The notes: a model not told the origin generated them from the letters alone. A DNA stretch of 64,000 bases from CAVQBC01 sp963848415 (GCA_963848415.1 CAWKDN010000001.1:2914001-2978000), one strand, 5' to 3'. Counted from the stretch's first letter, positions 16,343 through 26,780 are shown. Program-made: numbers and translations.

Positions 16343-17002
16343 TCACCCGGCCGGGTCCCGCCACATCCGCCACATCGGCGGTCCGCCGCCGGGCAGCCGG
16401 ATCTCGTCGAGAACGACGAAGCCGTGGCGGAGGTAGAGCGCGCGGTTGCGCCGCGTGCTCGCCTCGAGGTAGGCGGGGGTGCCCTCGCGATCGCATCGTT
16501 CGAGGATCGGGCGCATGAGCAGCGAGCCGATGCCGCGCCCCTGGCTCTCCGGGAGGACCCCGAGGAACGGGAGGTGCCAGTGCGGCTCCTCGGGGAACTG
16601 CGACTCCAGGTAGGAGAGGGCGCGCAGCGTGCGCGGAAGCCCGCGACCGCACACCGCCGCCAGCCGGGGCAGCAGCCGCAGGTTGTCGATCGCGCTCATG
16701 TGTCCCTGGCCCGGCGGCGTCCACGACGCTACGCCGCGCAGGCCGTCGTCCGTGTAGATCTCGTCCCGCCCGAGCGCCATCCGCGGGAGGAAGAGCTCCG
16801 CGTAGAAGCGCCCGAGCCGCTCGAGCCGGTCACTTGCGTCCGGGAAGCACCAGCTGGACACCGGGTCCTCCGCGAACGCCTGCGTCAGCACCTCTGCGAG
16901 CCGCGGAACGTCGGCGGCGGTCGCGGCGCGCGCGCGGCGGCCGGAGGTGCTCGGCAGCGTGCTGCTCTCGAGCAGCCGGGTGGAGTTGGTCGTGGTCGAC
17001 AT
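16343..17002 (-). CDS. GNAT-family N-acetyltransferase
   Basis: 219 residues starting MSTTTNSTRLLESS. The GNAT core includes AATAADVPRLAEVLTQAF (beta1-alpha1), HWHLPFLGVLPESQGRGIG (the acetyl-CoA pyrophosphate loop Q-x-x-G-x-G) and EGTPAYLEASTRRNRALYLR with a conserved C-terminal GFVV strand. This arrangement is common in actinobacterial acetyltransferases of unknown acceptor. I choose ATG 17002 rather than the longer upstream frame, whose extra residues match nothing and overlap the RTX remnant. It converges on the amylase terminator. Confidence 0.9.
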   Translation of the reverse strand: MSTTTNSTRLLESSTLPSTSGRRARAATAADVPRLAEVLTQAFAEDPVSSWCFPDASDRLERLGRFYAELFLPRMALGRDEIYTDDGLRGVASWTPPGQGHMSAIDNLRLLPRLAAVCGRGLPRTLRALSYLESQFPEEPHWHLPFLGVLPESQGRGIGSLLMRPILERCDREGTPAYLEASTRRNRALYLRHGFVVLDEIRLPGGGPPMWRMWRDPAG

Positions 17003-17058
17003 CGCTCGTGTCCTTTCGGTAGTGGTGGTGAGTCGTTGCGGGAAGAGCGTCGGCTCGG

Positions 17059-17630
17059 TCATCGGGCGACGCGGACCGTTGCGGCGTCGGGCTCGAGCTG
17101 GCGGGCGCCGCGGCGGTCGGTCGCCTCGACCTCGGCCGTCGGCGCCTGGCCGGCCAGCGACTGATCGACGCGAATCGCCGGCCGGGCGGTCTCGCCCGCC
17201 TTGGCGCGCGTCGCCGTCGGGGTCAGGCCCAGCCCGCCGATGTTCAGCGTCTCGCAGTTGCGCAGCGTGCGCTCGCCGTTGTCGATCGTCGCCGAGTCGG
17301 TCTCGGTGCCGCACTCGACGTCGTCGAGCTCGCCGTCGCGAGCGGCGAGGAGGTCGTTGCCGCTACCGCCATCGAGCGTGTGGCGGCCGGACCCGCCGTC
17401 CAGGGTGTCGGGCGAGGAGCCGCCGTCGAGGGTGTCGACCCCGCCGCCGCCGTCCAGGCGGCTGAACGCGCCGAACGAGCGCAGCGTGTCGCCGGCGGAG
17501 CCGCCCATGAGGTTCTCCCCGTTGGAGCGCACCTGGTCACGCTCGCCGGCGGCGGCGTCGTTGGCGACGTTGTCGAGCGAGACGTCGACCGGCATGCCGT
17601 AGCGGAAGTAGAGGAACGAGTCGTAGGCGG
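17059..17630 (-). pseudogene. RTX-like calcium-binding protein, C-terminal remnant
   Basis: The frame reads GMPVDVSLDNVANDAAAGER, then NGENLMGGSAGDTL, then degenerate GGSGxDTLDGG units (three to four), a cysteine pair segment (LDDVECGTETDS, LRNCETLN) and a short beta-rich tail. This is the classic end of a secreted GGxGxDxUx calcium-binding protein. The N-terminal part is missing: at ~17630 the frame runs directly into a methyltransferase remnant. There is no signal peptide or own start. I interpret it as the 3' end of a gene joined to another by deletion. Confidence 0.7.
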
Positions 17631-17954
17631 GCCCGCCGGCCTCGGCGGAGTGGCGACGGGCCTCGGAGATCGAGGCGTCGTCGAGGTCGAGCCCGTCGAC
17701 GTCGGCGGCTGGGAAAGCGCGGGCGCAATGCGATCGCCGACCAGCCTTGACCGCAGCCGACGTCGGCCACGCGGGCGCCGCCGGCGAGTAGCCGGTCGAC
17801 GACGTCGGGCATCGCCGCCAGCCAGTCGGTCGGCAGCTCACGGGTGAAGGCGGGATCTCGGTCCCGAGGTCGACGGAGAACTGCTCGAGCGCGCCCAGGT
17901 GGCGCCGAACAGGCGCTCGGCGAGCGCGTCGGCGGAGGCGGTGACGGTGGTCAT
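17631..17954 (-). pseudogene. Class I SAM methyltransferase remnant, multiply disrupted
   Basis: Reading from ATG 17954: MTTVTASADALAERLFGAT, then a 1-base frame shift near 17897, then LGALEQFSVDLGTEI. A junction follows that skips about a hundred residues found in intact relatives. The sequence resumes AFTRELPTDWLAAMPDVVDR and the SAM motif ARVADVGCGQGWSAIAL. After a second frame shift near 17720 come ARAFPAADVDGLDLDDASIS and the RTX segment. Intact relatives, as I recall the family, are ~350 residues with an N-terminal helical dimerisation domain. At least three independent lesions make this non-functional. It abuts the AfsR-type regulator, which may once have controlled it. Confidence 0.75.
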
Positions 17955-17989
17955 GGCGGGCAGGGTCGCCCGCGCCCGTTACCGCGCTG

Positions 17990-20900
17990 CTACCGCGGTG
18001 CGACCTCCACCGGCTGCCCGAGCTGGGCGATCGCCGCCTCGGCGGCGCCGACGCCGGCCGGGACGCCACTGCCGCGTCCGTGCTCCAGCGCCGCGCGGGC
18101 GTGGACCAGCGCGCCCTCGCGGTCCCCCTCGGCCAGGGCCACCTGCGCGAGCCGCAGTCGAGAGGCGAGCAGGTAAAGGCTCGCGGGCGCCGACGGTCCG
18201 GCGCGGGCCCGCACCAGCTCGGCAAGCTCGAGCGCCCGCTGGTAGCTCGCGCGCGCCGCCGCCAGCTCCCCGGCCATCAGCGCGAGGTCGCCCGCGGCGG
18301 CGGGAGCGTGCCACGGCCCGATCGCCACCGGATCGCGCCGCGACGCGACGTTGGCCGCCGCGGCCAGCTGCGCCGCGCGCTCCGCGCGGCCTTCGCGGGC
18401 TGCGATCAGGGCCGCCTCGTGCAGCAGGTGGGTGTTGCGCTCGCCCAGCGGACGCTCCGGGGCGAGCGAGAGCGCGTGCTCGCAGGCCGCGATCGCCTCC
18501 CGCTCGCGGCCGGCCATCAGCGCGGTCTCGACCAGCTCGGCGGCGACGCCGTCGACGCTGCAGACATCGTTGCAGGCGCCCCAGTAGTCGCGCGCCGCCG
18601 TCAGCTGCGGCACCGCCTCGTCGAGCGCGCCGCGCATCAGCGCCAGCGTGCCCAGCCCCCACGCTGCATGTCCGGCCGTGAACCACTCGCCGCGACGAGC
18701 CAGCGCCTCGGCCACGCCGTCCAGCGCCCGCTCAGCGGCCGCCAGGTTGCCGCTGCACAGCTCCACCTGGCCCTCCAAGGACCGCAGGCCACCGGCCAGG
18801 ACCGGGTCGGCCGGGTCGGGGACCAGCTCGCGTGCCTGCTCTAGCGCGAGCTGCGCGTCCTCGACGCGCAGCTCGCACAGCAGCAGCGGAACGTGCCACC
18901 ACAGCGCGGCGAACCGCTTCGACGGCTCGCCGCCTCCGAGCGCGAGCGCCTGCTCGAGGCGCTCGAGACCGCGCGGCACAGTGCCGTAGCGATGGTGCAG
19001 CGCACCGAAGCCCGCCGCGAGGTCGAGCGCCAGGCCGGCGTCGCGCCGATCGAGTGCGTGCCGGAACGCCGCTTCCAGGTCGGCGTGCCACGGCACGAGT
19101 GGATCGCCCGCCGCCTCGGCGCCCTCGGGGCCGACGCGCGCCGCCGACTCCGCGGCGACGCGGGCGAGGTGGACGGCGTGCCGACCGGCGGCGACCGTGG
19201 CTGCCTCCTCGTCGAGCCGCGCCGCCGCGTCGACGCGCAGTGCCTCGAGCATCCGATAGCGGCGCGGCGCCTCACCCTCGGCCTGCACCATCGAGTTCTC
19301 GGTGAGCGCGATCAGCAGCTCGAGCACCCGCTCCCGTGCCAGCCCGTCCCCGGATGCCACCTGCTCGGCGTCCTCGAGCCCGAAGGCGCCCTCGAACACC
19401 GACAGGCGCCTGAACAGCTCCTGCTCGTCCGGCGCCAGCAGCCCGTGGCTGGCCTCGATCGAGGCGTCCAGCGTGCCGCGGCCGAGCACGGCGAGGCCCT
19501 CGTCCAGGCGCTCGGCGATCGCGGTAGCTGACAGCGCGCGCAAGCGGGAGGCGGCGAGCTCGAGCGCGAGCGGGAGCCCGTCCAGGCGCCGGCAGATCCG
19601 CGCCACCGCGGCCGTCTCGTCGCCTCCGAGCCGCCATGCCGGGCGTGCGGCGCGCGCCCGCTCCAGGAACAGGCGCCCCGCGGGGCTGGCCTCGACCGCC
19701 TCGGGACCCGCCGGGACGGCGAGCGGACGCACGGCGACCACCGCCTCCCCGGCGAGCCCGAGCGCCCGGCGGCTCGTCACGACGACGTGCACGCCGCCGC
19801 CTGCGGCAGCGAGCTCCCGGGCTGCCATGCCCACCCCCGGCAGCAGGTGCTCGGCGCCGTCGAGCACGACCAGCGCCCGTGCCTCGCGCAGCCGCTCTCG
19901 CACCAGCTCCCGCGCGTCCCGGTCCCCCGCGGTGACGCCGCCGCCGATCCGCTTCAAGCCCAGCGTGGTGGCGACGGCCGGGAGCACCTCGGCGCCGTCG
20001 TGCAACGGCGCCAGCTCGACGATCCACGCTCCGTCGGCGAATCGCTCCAGCTGCGCGCGTGCCACTTCGCCCGCCAGCGTCGTCTTCCCGACCCCGCCGG
20101 GGCCGACCAGCGTCACGATCCGGTGCTCGCCGAGCGCGTCCGCGACGGCCGCGGACTCCGTCTCCCGGCCGACCACGCTCACCACCCGCGCCCCCACGTT
20201 GGTGAGCTGTGCGGCCCGCGACCGCGCGGGCGAGGCGCCTGCCAGCTCGTCGGCGTGGCGCAGCACCAGGGCCTCTGTCTCGCGCACCTCGGGGCCCGGT
20301 GTCAGCCCCAGCTCCGCCAGCCGCCGCGCCAGCTCCCGGTAGGCGTCCAGGGCCTCCGCCTGCCGCCCGGCCCGGTAGCGGGCCCGCATCAGGTCGCGCA
20401 CGAGCACCTCGCGCAGCGGATCGTCGACGATGAGCGCAGCCAGCTCCTGCGCCGCCTCGTCCGCGCGCTCGAGCTCGAGCAGCGCGAGCGCGTGCATGTG
20501 TCCCAGACGGACGCGCATCCCATGCAAGCGCCGTGCCTCGGCCGCCGCAACCTCCACGAGGTCGAGGTCGGCGAACGGCTCGCCGCGCCAGAGCTCCAGC
20601 GCTTGCTCGCAGCGGCCGAGCGCCGCCGCCGGCGGCACCCGCGAGGCCTCTTCGGCCAGGCGCGCGAAGCGCTCGGCGTCCACACGCTCGGGTTCCACCA
20701 CGAGCCGGTAGCCCGCCGGGTCCCGCACGAGCACCTCCGCCGCCGCGCCTCGCTCCCGGTCCGGCTCGAGCAGCGCACGGAGCTTCGACAGGCGCACCCG
20801 CAACGACGCGGCGGCGGCTGCGCGCCGCTCCTCGGGCCACGCCGCCTCCAGGAGCTCGCCGGTCGACACCGGCGCCCCCGGGGCCATCAGCAGCCTCGCC

Positions 20901-21007
20901 AGCAACCTACGCTCGATGGCGCCCCGAGGCGGCTGCCCATCGACCAGGACCGGACCCAGCACCGCGAAATCCACGATCGCGACGGTACCGTCCGCCACGG
21001 CCATCAC
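17990..21007 (-). CDS. AfsR/SARP-type regulator with BTAD, NB-ARC and TPR domains
   Basis: 1005 residues. The N-terminal winged helix (VDFAVLGPVLVDGQPPRG, LRVRLSKLRALLEP) and bacterial transcriptional activation domain occupy about residues 12-250. The STAND/NB-ARC ATPase has P-loop VTLVGPGGVGKTTLAGEV near 300 and Walker B ALVVLDGAEHLL near 380. The C-terminal ~400 residues are Ala/Leu/Glu-rich TPR-like helices. Such proteins activate secondary-metabolism or stress genes when a signal relieves autoinhibition. Start: GTG 21007, with ATG 21004 equally possible. Its only close neighbour on the same strand is the broken methyltransferase, so its current target is unclear. Confidence 0.93.
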   Translation of the reverse strand: MMAVADGTVAIVDFAVLGPVLVDGQPPRGAIERRLLARLLMAPGAPVSTGELLEAAWPEERRAAAAASLRVRLSKLRALLEPDRERGAAAEVLVRDPAGYRLVVEPERVDAERFARLAEEASRVPPAAALGRCEQALELWRGEPFADLDLVEVAAAEARRLHGMRVRLGHMHALALLELERADEAAQELAALIVDDPLREVLVRDLMRARYRAGRQAEALDAYRELARRLAELGLTPGPEVRETEALVLRHADELAGASPARSRAAQLTNVGARVVSVVGRETESAAVADALGEHRIVTLVGPGGVGKTTLAGEVARAQLERFADGAWIVELAPLHDGAEVLPAVATTLGLKRIGGGVTAGDRDARELVRERLREARALVVLDGAEHLLPGVGMAARELAAAGGGVHVVVTSRRALGLAGEAVVAVRPLAVPAGPEAVEASPAGRLFLERARAARPAWRLGGDETAAVARICRRLDGLPLALELAASRLRALSATAIAERLDEGLAVLGRGTLDASIEASHGLLAPDEQELFRRLSVFEGAFGLEDAEQVASGDGLARERVLELLIALTENSMVQAEGEAPRRYRMLEALRVDAAARLDEEAATVAAGRHAVHLARVAAESAARVGPEGAEAAGDPLVPWHADLEAAFRHALDRRDAGLALDLAAGFGALHHRYGTVPRGLERLEQALALGGGEPSKRFAALWWHVPLLLCELRVEDAQLALEQARELVPDPADPVLAGGLRSLEGQVELCSGNLAAAERALDGVAEALARRGEWFTAGHAAWGLGTLALMRGALDEAVPQLTAARDYWGACNDVCSVDGVAAELVETALMAGREREAIAACEHALSLAPERPLGERNTHLLHEAALIAAREGRAERAAQLAAAANVASRRDPVAIGPWHAPAAAGDLALMAGELAAARASYQRALELAELVRARAGPSAPASLYLLASRLRLAQVALAEGDREGALVHARAALEHGRGSGVPAGVGAAEAAIAQLGQPVEVAPR

Positions 21008-21078
21008 GCAACAGCCCTTGTCCGCGACCTCGGCTCCGCGGCCGGGGCCACTGCCGGCCCACCGACACCGGCACCGGC

Positions 21079-21107
21079 GACGGGGCGGCCACGTCAGCCG
21101 CCCCGTC
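21079..21107 (-). terminator. Hairpin after the sugar ABC operon
   Basis: A perfect 11-bp stem GACGGGGCGGC/GCCGCCCCGTC with a 7-base loop, nine bases after the stop of the ABC ATPase. No T-run. It would end the - strand operon. Confidence 0.55.
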
Positions 21108-21115
21108 CCACCGCC

Positions 21116-22300
<1,185 letters not shown>

Positions 22301-22387
22301 CTCGGCCCTCGCTCCTTTGTCAGTCGATGCAGATGGTGGTCGCGAGCGAGGGGACGACCGCCGGGCGGCCGCCCCCGCGCGCGTGCG

Positions 22388-23293
22388 TCAGCCCTTCACC
22401 GCCCCGGCCGTCAGGCCGGCGACGATCCGCTTCTGGAACAGCAGCACCAGCACGATCAGCGGGATCGAGATCGTCACCGAGGCGGCCGTGATCGTCCCGT
22501 AGGGGATCTCGAACTGCGTGGAGCCGGTGAAGAAGGCGATCGCCGCCGGCACCGTCCGCGCGCTCGGCGTGGAGGTCAGCGTGATGGCCAGCAGGAACTC
22601 GTTCCAGACCGCGATGAACGTCAGGATCGCCGTGGTGGCAAGGCCCGGCGCGGCGAGCGGGACCACCACCTTGCGGAACGCCTGGAAGTACGTCGCCCCG
22701 TCCACGAGCGCCGCCTCCTCGAGGTCCTTCGGTATCTCCTTGAAGAACGACACGAGGATGTAGATGGACAACGGGAGCGCGAACGTCAGGTTCGGGATGA
22801 TCAGGCCGATCAGGGTGTTGAAGATGCCGATGTCCGACCACAGCCGGAACAGCGGCGCGGCGATCGCGATCGCCGGGAACGTCGTGATCGAGAGCACCAG
22901 GGCGAGGATGATGAACTTGCCCTTGAAGCGCAGGCGCGCCAGCGCGTAGGCGCAGAACGAGCCGATCACGAGCGCCAGCACCGTCGTGACGACCGCGACG
23001 ATCACGCTGTTGAGCAGCGACCGCACGAAGTCGTCGTTCTGGAATATCGACTTGTAGTTGTCGAGCGTCGGGTTGGGCGGGTAGAGCGAGTTGCCGGTCA
23101 GGTCCGCGCCCGTCTTGAGCGAGATGTTGACCAGCCAGTAGAAGGGGAACAGGCAGAAGACGATGATCACCACGACGGCGACCCACATCCACCACGGAGT
23201 CCCCTGATCGGTGGCCGATCCCTGCTTCTTCTTGGTCTTGGCCTTGGCCTGCGCCTGATCGGGCGCGTCGGCGGCTGAAGCGGAGGTCGACAT
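22388..23293 (-). CDS. Carbohydrate ABC transporter permease (MalG/SugB-like)
   Basis: 301 residues with six predicted membrane helices after a charged Ala/Lys-rich N-terminus (AQAKAKTKKKQG). The EAA loop that contacts the ATPase reads LEEAALVDGATYFQAFRKVV near residue 205. ATG 23293 starts two bases after the first permease stop; the much longer upstream frame is a shadow of that gene. With the first permease it forms the heterodimeric channel of a binding-protein-dependent sugar importer. Family position near the SugB/MalG branch suggests an oligosaccharide such as maltodextrin or trehalose. Confidence 0.95.
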   Translation of the reverse strand: MSTSASAADAPDQAQAKAKTKKKQGSATDQGTPWWMWVAVVVIIVFCLFPFYWLVNISLKTGADLTGNSLYPPNPTLDNYKSIFQNDDFVRSLLNSVIVAVVTTVLALVIGSFCAYALARLRFKGKFIILALVLSITTFPAIAIAAPLFRLWSDIGIFNTLIGLIIPNLTFALPLSIYILVSFFKEIPKDLEEAALVDGATYFQAFRKVVVPLAAPGLATTAILTFIAVWNEFLLAITLTSTPSARTVPAAIAFFTGSTQFEIPYGTITAASVTISIPLIVLVLLFQKRIVAGLTAGAVKG

Positions 23294-23295
23294 GA

Positions 23296-24225
23296 TCAGT
23301 CGTCCGTCAGGCCGCGGATGTTGCCGCCCACGGTCCTGATGTAGATGGCCGCGACGATCATCACGGTGATGAACGTCAGGATCGAGTACGCCGCGCCGAG
23401 CCCGTATATCCGGTTCTCGGCGAACGTCTGCTGGGCTATCAGCGACAAGGTCGTCGTGCCGTTCGCCCCCTTGGTGAGGATGTAGGGCAGGTCGAAGATC
23501 CGCAGCGCGTCGAGCGTGCGGAAGATCAGCGCGACGAGGATGGCCGGCGTCAGCAGCGGCAGCGTGATGCGCCGGAAGCGCTGCCACTTGGTCGCGCCGT
23601 CGACCTTGGCCGCCTCGTAGATCTCGCCGGGGATGACCTGCAGGCCGGCGAGGATGAGCAGCGCCATGAACGGCGCCGTCTTCCAGACGTCGGCGATGAT
23701 GATCACGATCAAAGCCGACGGCTCGCCTCCGAGCCAGACCGTGTCGCCGCCGAAGATCGTGTTCACGAGCCCCTGCGGCGACTCGAAGATCGTCCGCCAC
23801 ATGATGCCGGTGACGACCGTCAGGATCGCCCACGGCACCAGCACGACGGTCCGCAGGATCCCCTGCCCGACGAAGGCCGCGTGCATGGCGAGGGCCATGG
23901 CGAGACCGATCAGCAGCTCGAGGAAGACGCTGACCCCGGAGAAGACCAGCGTCGTGATCATCGCGTCCCAGAAGTCCGGGTTCTGCAACGCGTCGATGTA
24001 GTTGCCGAGCCCCGCCGGGGCGGCCCAGCGGCTCAATCCGGCGACGCGCACGCTGTACTCGTGCAGCGACAGCCAGATGGCGTAGATGATGGGGTAGGCC
24101 GCGACGAGGGCGATGAGCGCCATCGACGGGGACACCATGAGGAACGCCAAGCGGCGCTCCGAGAGTCCTTTCCCGGAGCCCCGCTTGTGCGGCGTGCCTG
24201 CCTGGACGGTGGCAGTCTCGGCCAT
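23296..24225 (-). CDS. Carbohydrate ABC transporter permease (MalF/SugA-like)
   Basis: 309 residues, six membrane helices. The EAA motif EIYEAAKVDGATKWQRFRRI is near residue 205, and the N-terminal LAFLMVSPSMALIALVAAYP is the usual first helix. It resembles SugA of LpqY-SugABC importers. It starts four bases after the binding-protein gene and is followed two bases later by the second permease, so the three are certainly co-transcribed. Confidence 0.95.
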   Translation of the reverse strand: MAETATVQAGTPHKRGSGKGLSERRLAFLMVSPSMALIALVAAYPIIYAIWLSLHEYSVRVAGLSRWAAPAGLGNYIDALQNPDFWDAMITTLVFSGVSVFLELLIGLAMALAMHAAFVGQGILRTVVLVPWAILTVVTGIMWRTIFESPQGLVNTIFGGDTVWLGGEPSALIVIIIADVWKTAPFMALLILAGLQVIPGEIYEAAKVDGATKWQRFRRITLPLLTPAILVALIFRTLDALRIFDLPYILTKGANGTTTLSLIAQQTFAENRIYGLGAAYSILTFITVMIVAAIYIRTVGGNIRGLTDD

Positions 24226-24229
24226 AGCT

Positions 24230-25549
24230 CTAGAAGGTCGCGAGCGCCTTCTCGATGTCGGACTGAGCCTGCTTCATGGCTTCCTCGGGGGACATGCCGC
24301 CGGAGAGCGCCGCGTTGACGTTCTTGTAGATCGCCTGGGAGATTTGCGGATACACCGGCGAGACCGGACGGGCCTTGGCCTGCGTGACCGCCTGCTTGAG
24401 GTCGGCCGCGAACGGGAACGCCTTCTTGACCTTGGCGCTCTCGTAGGTCTCGCTGAGGACCGGCGCCAGGCTGAACTCGGACGCCAGCACCTCCTGGTAC
24501 TCAGGCGAGGCGTAGTAGTCGATGAACTTCAGCGCGCCACCGGGGTTCTTCGAGAACGCCGAGACGACGAGGTTGTGACCGCCGAGGATGCCGGCCTTGC
24601 CACCGCCCTCCCAGGACGGGAACGGGGCGACGTCGAAGTTGCCCTTGATCTTCGGGGAGTCGTCGCCCTGGCTGATGGCGTAGGCGTACGGCCAGTTGCG
24701 CATCATCGCGTACTTGCCGGTCTGCCAGGCCGCCAGGGACTCGGGCTCCATATAGGTCGTCACGGCCTTGGGCGCCGTGCCGTTCTTGACGCCGTCGGCC
24801 ATCAGCTTCGTCGCCGCGACGTTCTCGGGCGAGTTGATCGTCGCCTTCGTGCCGTCCTCGGAGACGACCGAGCCGCCGGCGGCGAACGCGATCTCGAGCC
24901 AGTCGCAGGTCAGCCCCTCGTACGGCGCGCCCTGGTAGACGATGCCACCCTCTTGCTTGGCCGTGGCGTAGAGCTCCTGCCAGGTCGCCGGGACCTTGTC
25001 GACCTTGGTGGTGTCGTAGTAGATGAACGCCGCGTCGGTGGTCACCGGGACGCCCCACAGCTTGTCCTCGTAGTTCACCGTCTCGATCGGCGCAGCGATG
25101 AAGGCCGCCTTCTTCGGGTCGAGGTAGGGCGTCATGTCGTAGAGCCACTTCTGGGACGCGAACTCGGCCGTCCAGATGACGTCGGAGTCGAAGACGTCAC
25201 AGTCGCCGGACTTGGCCTGCTGGCGCTGGATGAACTGGTTACGCTGCTCGTCGGCGGACGCGGGGAACTCGACCAGCTTGGCCGTCATCCCGGGACCGTT
25301 GGCCTTGTTGAATTGCTTGACCACCTCGGTGGCGTTGCCGCTCGTGTCCTTGCCCGTGCAGAAGGTGATCGAGCCCTCGGCGGCGTCCATCGATGCGGGG
25401 TCGATGACCTTCGCGCCCTCGGTCGTCTTCGTCCCGGCGCTTTCACCGCTCTGAGCGGCCGGCTCGTCCTCGTCGCCGCCACAGCCGACCACGCCCGCCA
25501 TCAGGGCGGCGCAGCCGAACAGCAGCGCGAGCTTGCGATTTCCTCTCAC
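24230..25549 (-). CDS. Sugar-binding lipoprotein of the ABC importer
   Basis: 439 residues. Lipoprotein signal with lipobox VVGC (Cys23), then a charged linker and a cluster 1 extracellular solute-binding fold (ITFCTGKDTSGNATEVVKQF, YEDKLWGVPVTTDAAFIYYD, GGHNLVVSAFSKNPGGALKF). It is anchored outside the membrane and delivers sugar to the two permeases. The nearest family I recognise is the LpqY/ThuE/MalE group; the ligand is likely an alpha-glucan oligosaccharide given the glucosidases nearby. The GTG start overlaps the LacI stop by 4 bp and has a repeated AGG Shine-Dalgarno at about 25558-25567. Confidence 0.94.
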   Translation of the reverse strand: MRGNRKLALLFGCAALMAGVVGCGGDEDEPAAQSGESAGTKTTEGAKVIDPASMDAAEGSITFCTGKDTSGNATEVVKQFNKANGPGMTAKLVEFPASADEQRNQFIQRQQAKSGDCDVFDSDVIWTAEFASQKWLYDMTPYLDPKKAAFIAAPIETVNYEDKLWGVPVTTDAAFIYYDTTKVDKVPATWQELYATAKQEGGIVYQGAPYEGLTCDWLEIAFAAGGSVVSEDGTKATINSPENVAATKLMADGVKNGTAPKAVTTYMEPESLAAWQTGKYAMMRNWPYAYAISQGDDSPKIKGNFDVAPFPSWEGGGKAGILGGHNLVVSAFSKNPGGALKFIDYYASPEYQEVLASEFSLAPVLSETYESAKVKKAFPFAADLKQAVTQAKARPVSPVYPQISQAIYKNVNAALSGGMSPEEAMKQAQSDIEKALATF

Positions 25550-26625
25550 GTGAGAACCCTCCTCCTCCTGCGATGGATGTCTGACCTCATGCGAAACGAC
25601 TGCCCCCCCTCACAAGGGGGCCGGCGGCGAAAGGGTGAGGTGGACCCCCGCTCGACGACCTCCAGGTCCAGCCGGCGGTCCTCCACGGGCTCGCCGGCCA
25701 GCGCGCGCAGCAGGAGCCCGGCGCCCAGGGCGCCGCTCTCCTCCAAGGGCTGCGCGATCGTGGTCAGCCCGGTGTACCCCGCGGCCTCCACGTTGTCGAA
25801 GCCGATGACCGAGAGACCCTCGGGCACCGTTACTGCTGCCACTTTGGCCGCCTCCAGCACCCCGATCGCCTGGACGTCGGAGCTGGCGAAGATCGCGGTG
25901 GGCGGCTCGGAGCGCGCGACCAGCGCGAGCGCGGCGTCGCGGGCGACGTCGCGATCGTGGGGCTCGCGAAGGAGCAGCTCCGGGTCCAGCGGGGCGCCGG
26001 CGGCGGCCAGCGCCGCCTCGAAGCCCTCACGGCGGCGGGCGCTGGAGTCGAACCCGAAGCGGTTCTCCTCCTGGTCGCCCAGGAAGGCGATGCGACGGTG
26101 GCCGAGCGCCAACAGGTGCTCGGCCGCCATGCGCCCGCCCTCGACGTCGTCGATGGTGATGGACGGAAGCTCGTCGTGCTCGCGGTCGACCAGGATCACC
26201 GGGACGCGCGCCGCGGTGAGCCGGCGCGCCTCGTCCTCGGAGGGCGCCAGCGAGATCGAGAGCAGCCCGTCGACCTGGCCGCGGAGCCGGTTGGAGCGGA
26301 AGAACTCCTGGCGCTGCTCGGCCAGCTCGACGTCGAAGAGCACGAGCTGGTAGCTCGCGCCGGCCAGCACGCGCGAGACCCCGCGCAGGCGCTCGATGAC
26401 CGACGGCTGGGTGAAGAACGGGGCGACGACGCCGATCGTGCCGGTCCGCCCGGTCGAGAGGGCGCGGGCCACCGCGCTCGGCTGGTAGTCAAGCGCGGCG
26501 ATCGCCGTCAGAACGCGCTCGCGCGTTGCGTCGCTCACCGCTGGAGAGCCGTTGAGCACTCGCGACACCGTGCCGACGCCCACGCCGGCCTCGGCCGCGA
26601 CCTTCGCGATGGTGGGACCCCTCAT
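25546..26625 (-). CDS. LacI-family transcriptional regulator of the sugar operon
   Basis: 359 residues. The N-terminal helix-turn-helix is textbook (TIAKVAAEAGVGVGTVSRVL, then VLTAIAALDYQPSAVARAL with the hinge helix), followed by a periplasmic-binding-type sugar domain. ATG 26625 has AGGAG upstream; TTG 26640 would add five residues. The regular fold ends near LEVVERGSTSP. About 28 further residues (Arg-rich, ending RRRRRVLT) read through what would normally be the intergenic space into the binding-protein start. A palindromic operator lies 20 bp upstream, so autoregulation and control of the divergent glucosidase are likely. Confidence 0.95.
   Translation of the reverse strand: MRGPTIAKVAAEAGVGVGTVSRVLNGSPAVSDATRERVLTAIAALDYQPSAVARALSTGRTGTIGVVAPFFTQPSVIERLRGVSRVLAGASYQLVLFDVELAEQRQEFFRSNRLRGQVDGLLSISLAPSEDEARRLTAARVPVILVDREHDELPSITIDDVEGGRMAAEHLLALGHRRIAFLGDQEENRFGFDSSARRREGFEAALAAAGAPLDPELLLREPHDRDVARDAALALVARSEPPTAIFASSDVQAIGVLEAAKVAAVTVPEGLSVIGFDNVEAAGYTGLTTIAQPLEESGALGAGLLLRALAGEPVEDRRLDLEVVERGSTSPFRRRPPCEGGQSFRMRSDIHRRRRRVLT
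25605..25620. repeat. CCCCCT/AGGGGG hairpin inside the LacI tail
   Basis: A 6-bp perfect stem with a 4-base loop in the region that codes for the extra LacI C-terminus, 55 bases before the binding-protein start. It could lower or stabilise part of the operon mRNA (as intercistronic hairpins in sugar operons do), which would fit a higher need for binding protein. Confidence 0.4.
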
Positions 26626-26645
26626 AGCTCCTGTCTGCAACCCGT

Positions 26646-26659
26646 TGGAAGCGGTTCCA
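26646..26659. promoter_or_regulatory. LacI-family operator between lacI gene and glucosidase
   Basis: TGGAAGCGGTTCCA: arms TGGAA/TTCCA with a central CG, the standard LacI-family operator form. It lies between the divergently transcribed regulator (start 26625) and alpha-glucosidase (start 26781), and is the best candidate for the site bound by this LacI protein. The rest of 26660-26780 holds the glucosidase promoter, with TATCCT at 26766-26771. Confidence 0.7.
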
Positions 26660-26780
26660 TCACACCACGCCTGTCAAGCGCATGGCGTAGGGTGCGCTCT
26701 CTGATGGCGGACGATACGGCAAGCAGGGGCGACGGGGTGCCGGCGACGCGCGCGGCGGCGCGCCGTATCCTGCCGCGGCG

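Noticed and set aside
17059..18225. A continuous 388-codon frame read as a novel methyltransferase-RTX fusion protein
   Set aside because: The first part overlaps the AfsR gene in the wrong frame, and the methyltransferase core lies in a different frame, so the continuous frame does not encode both domains.
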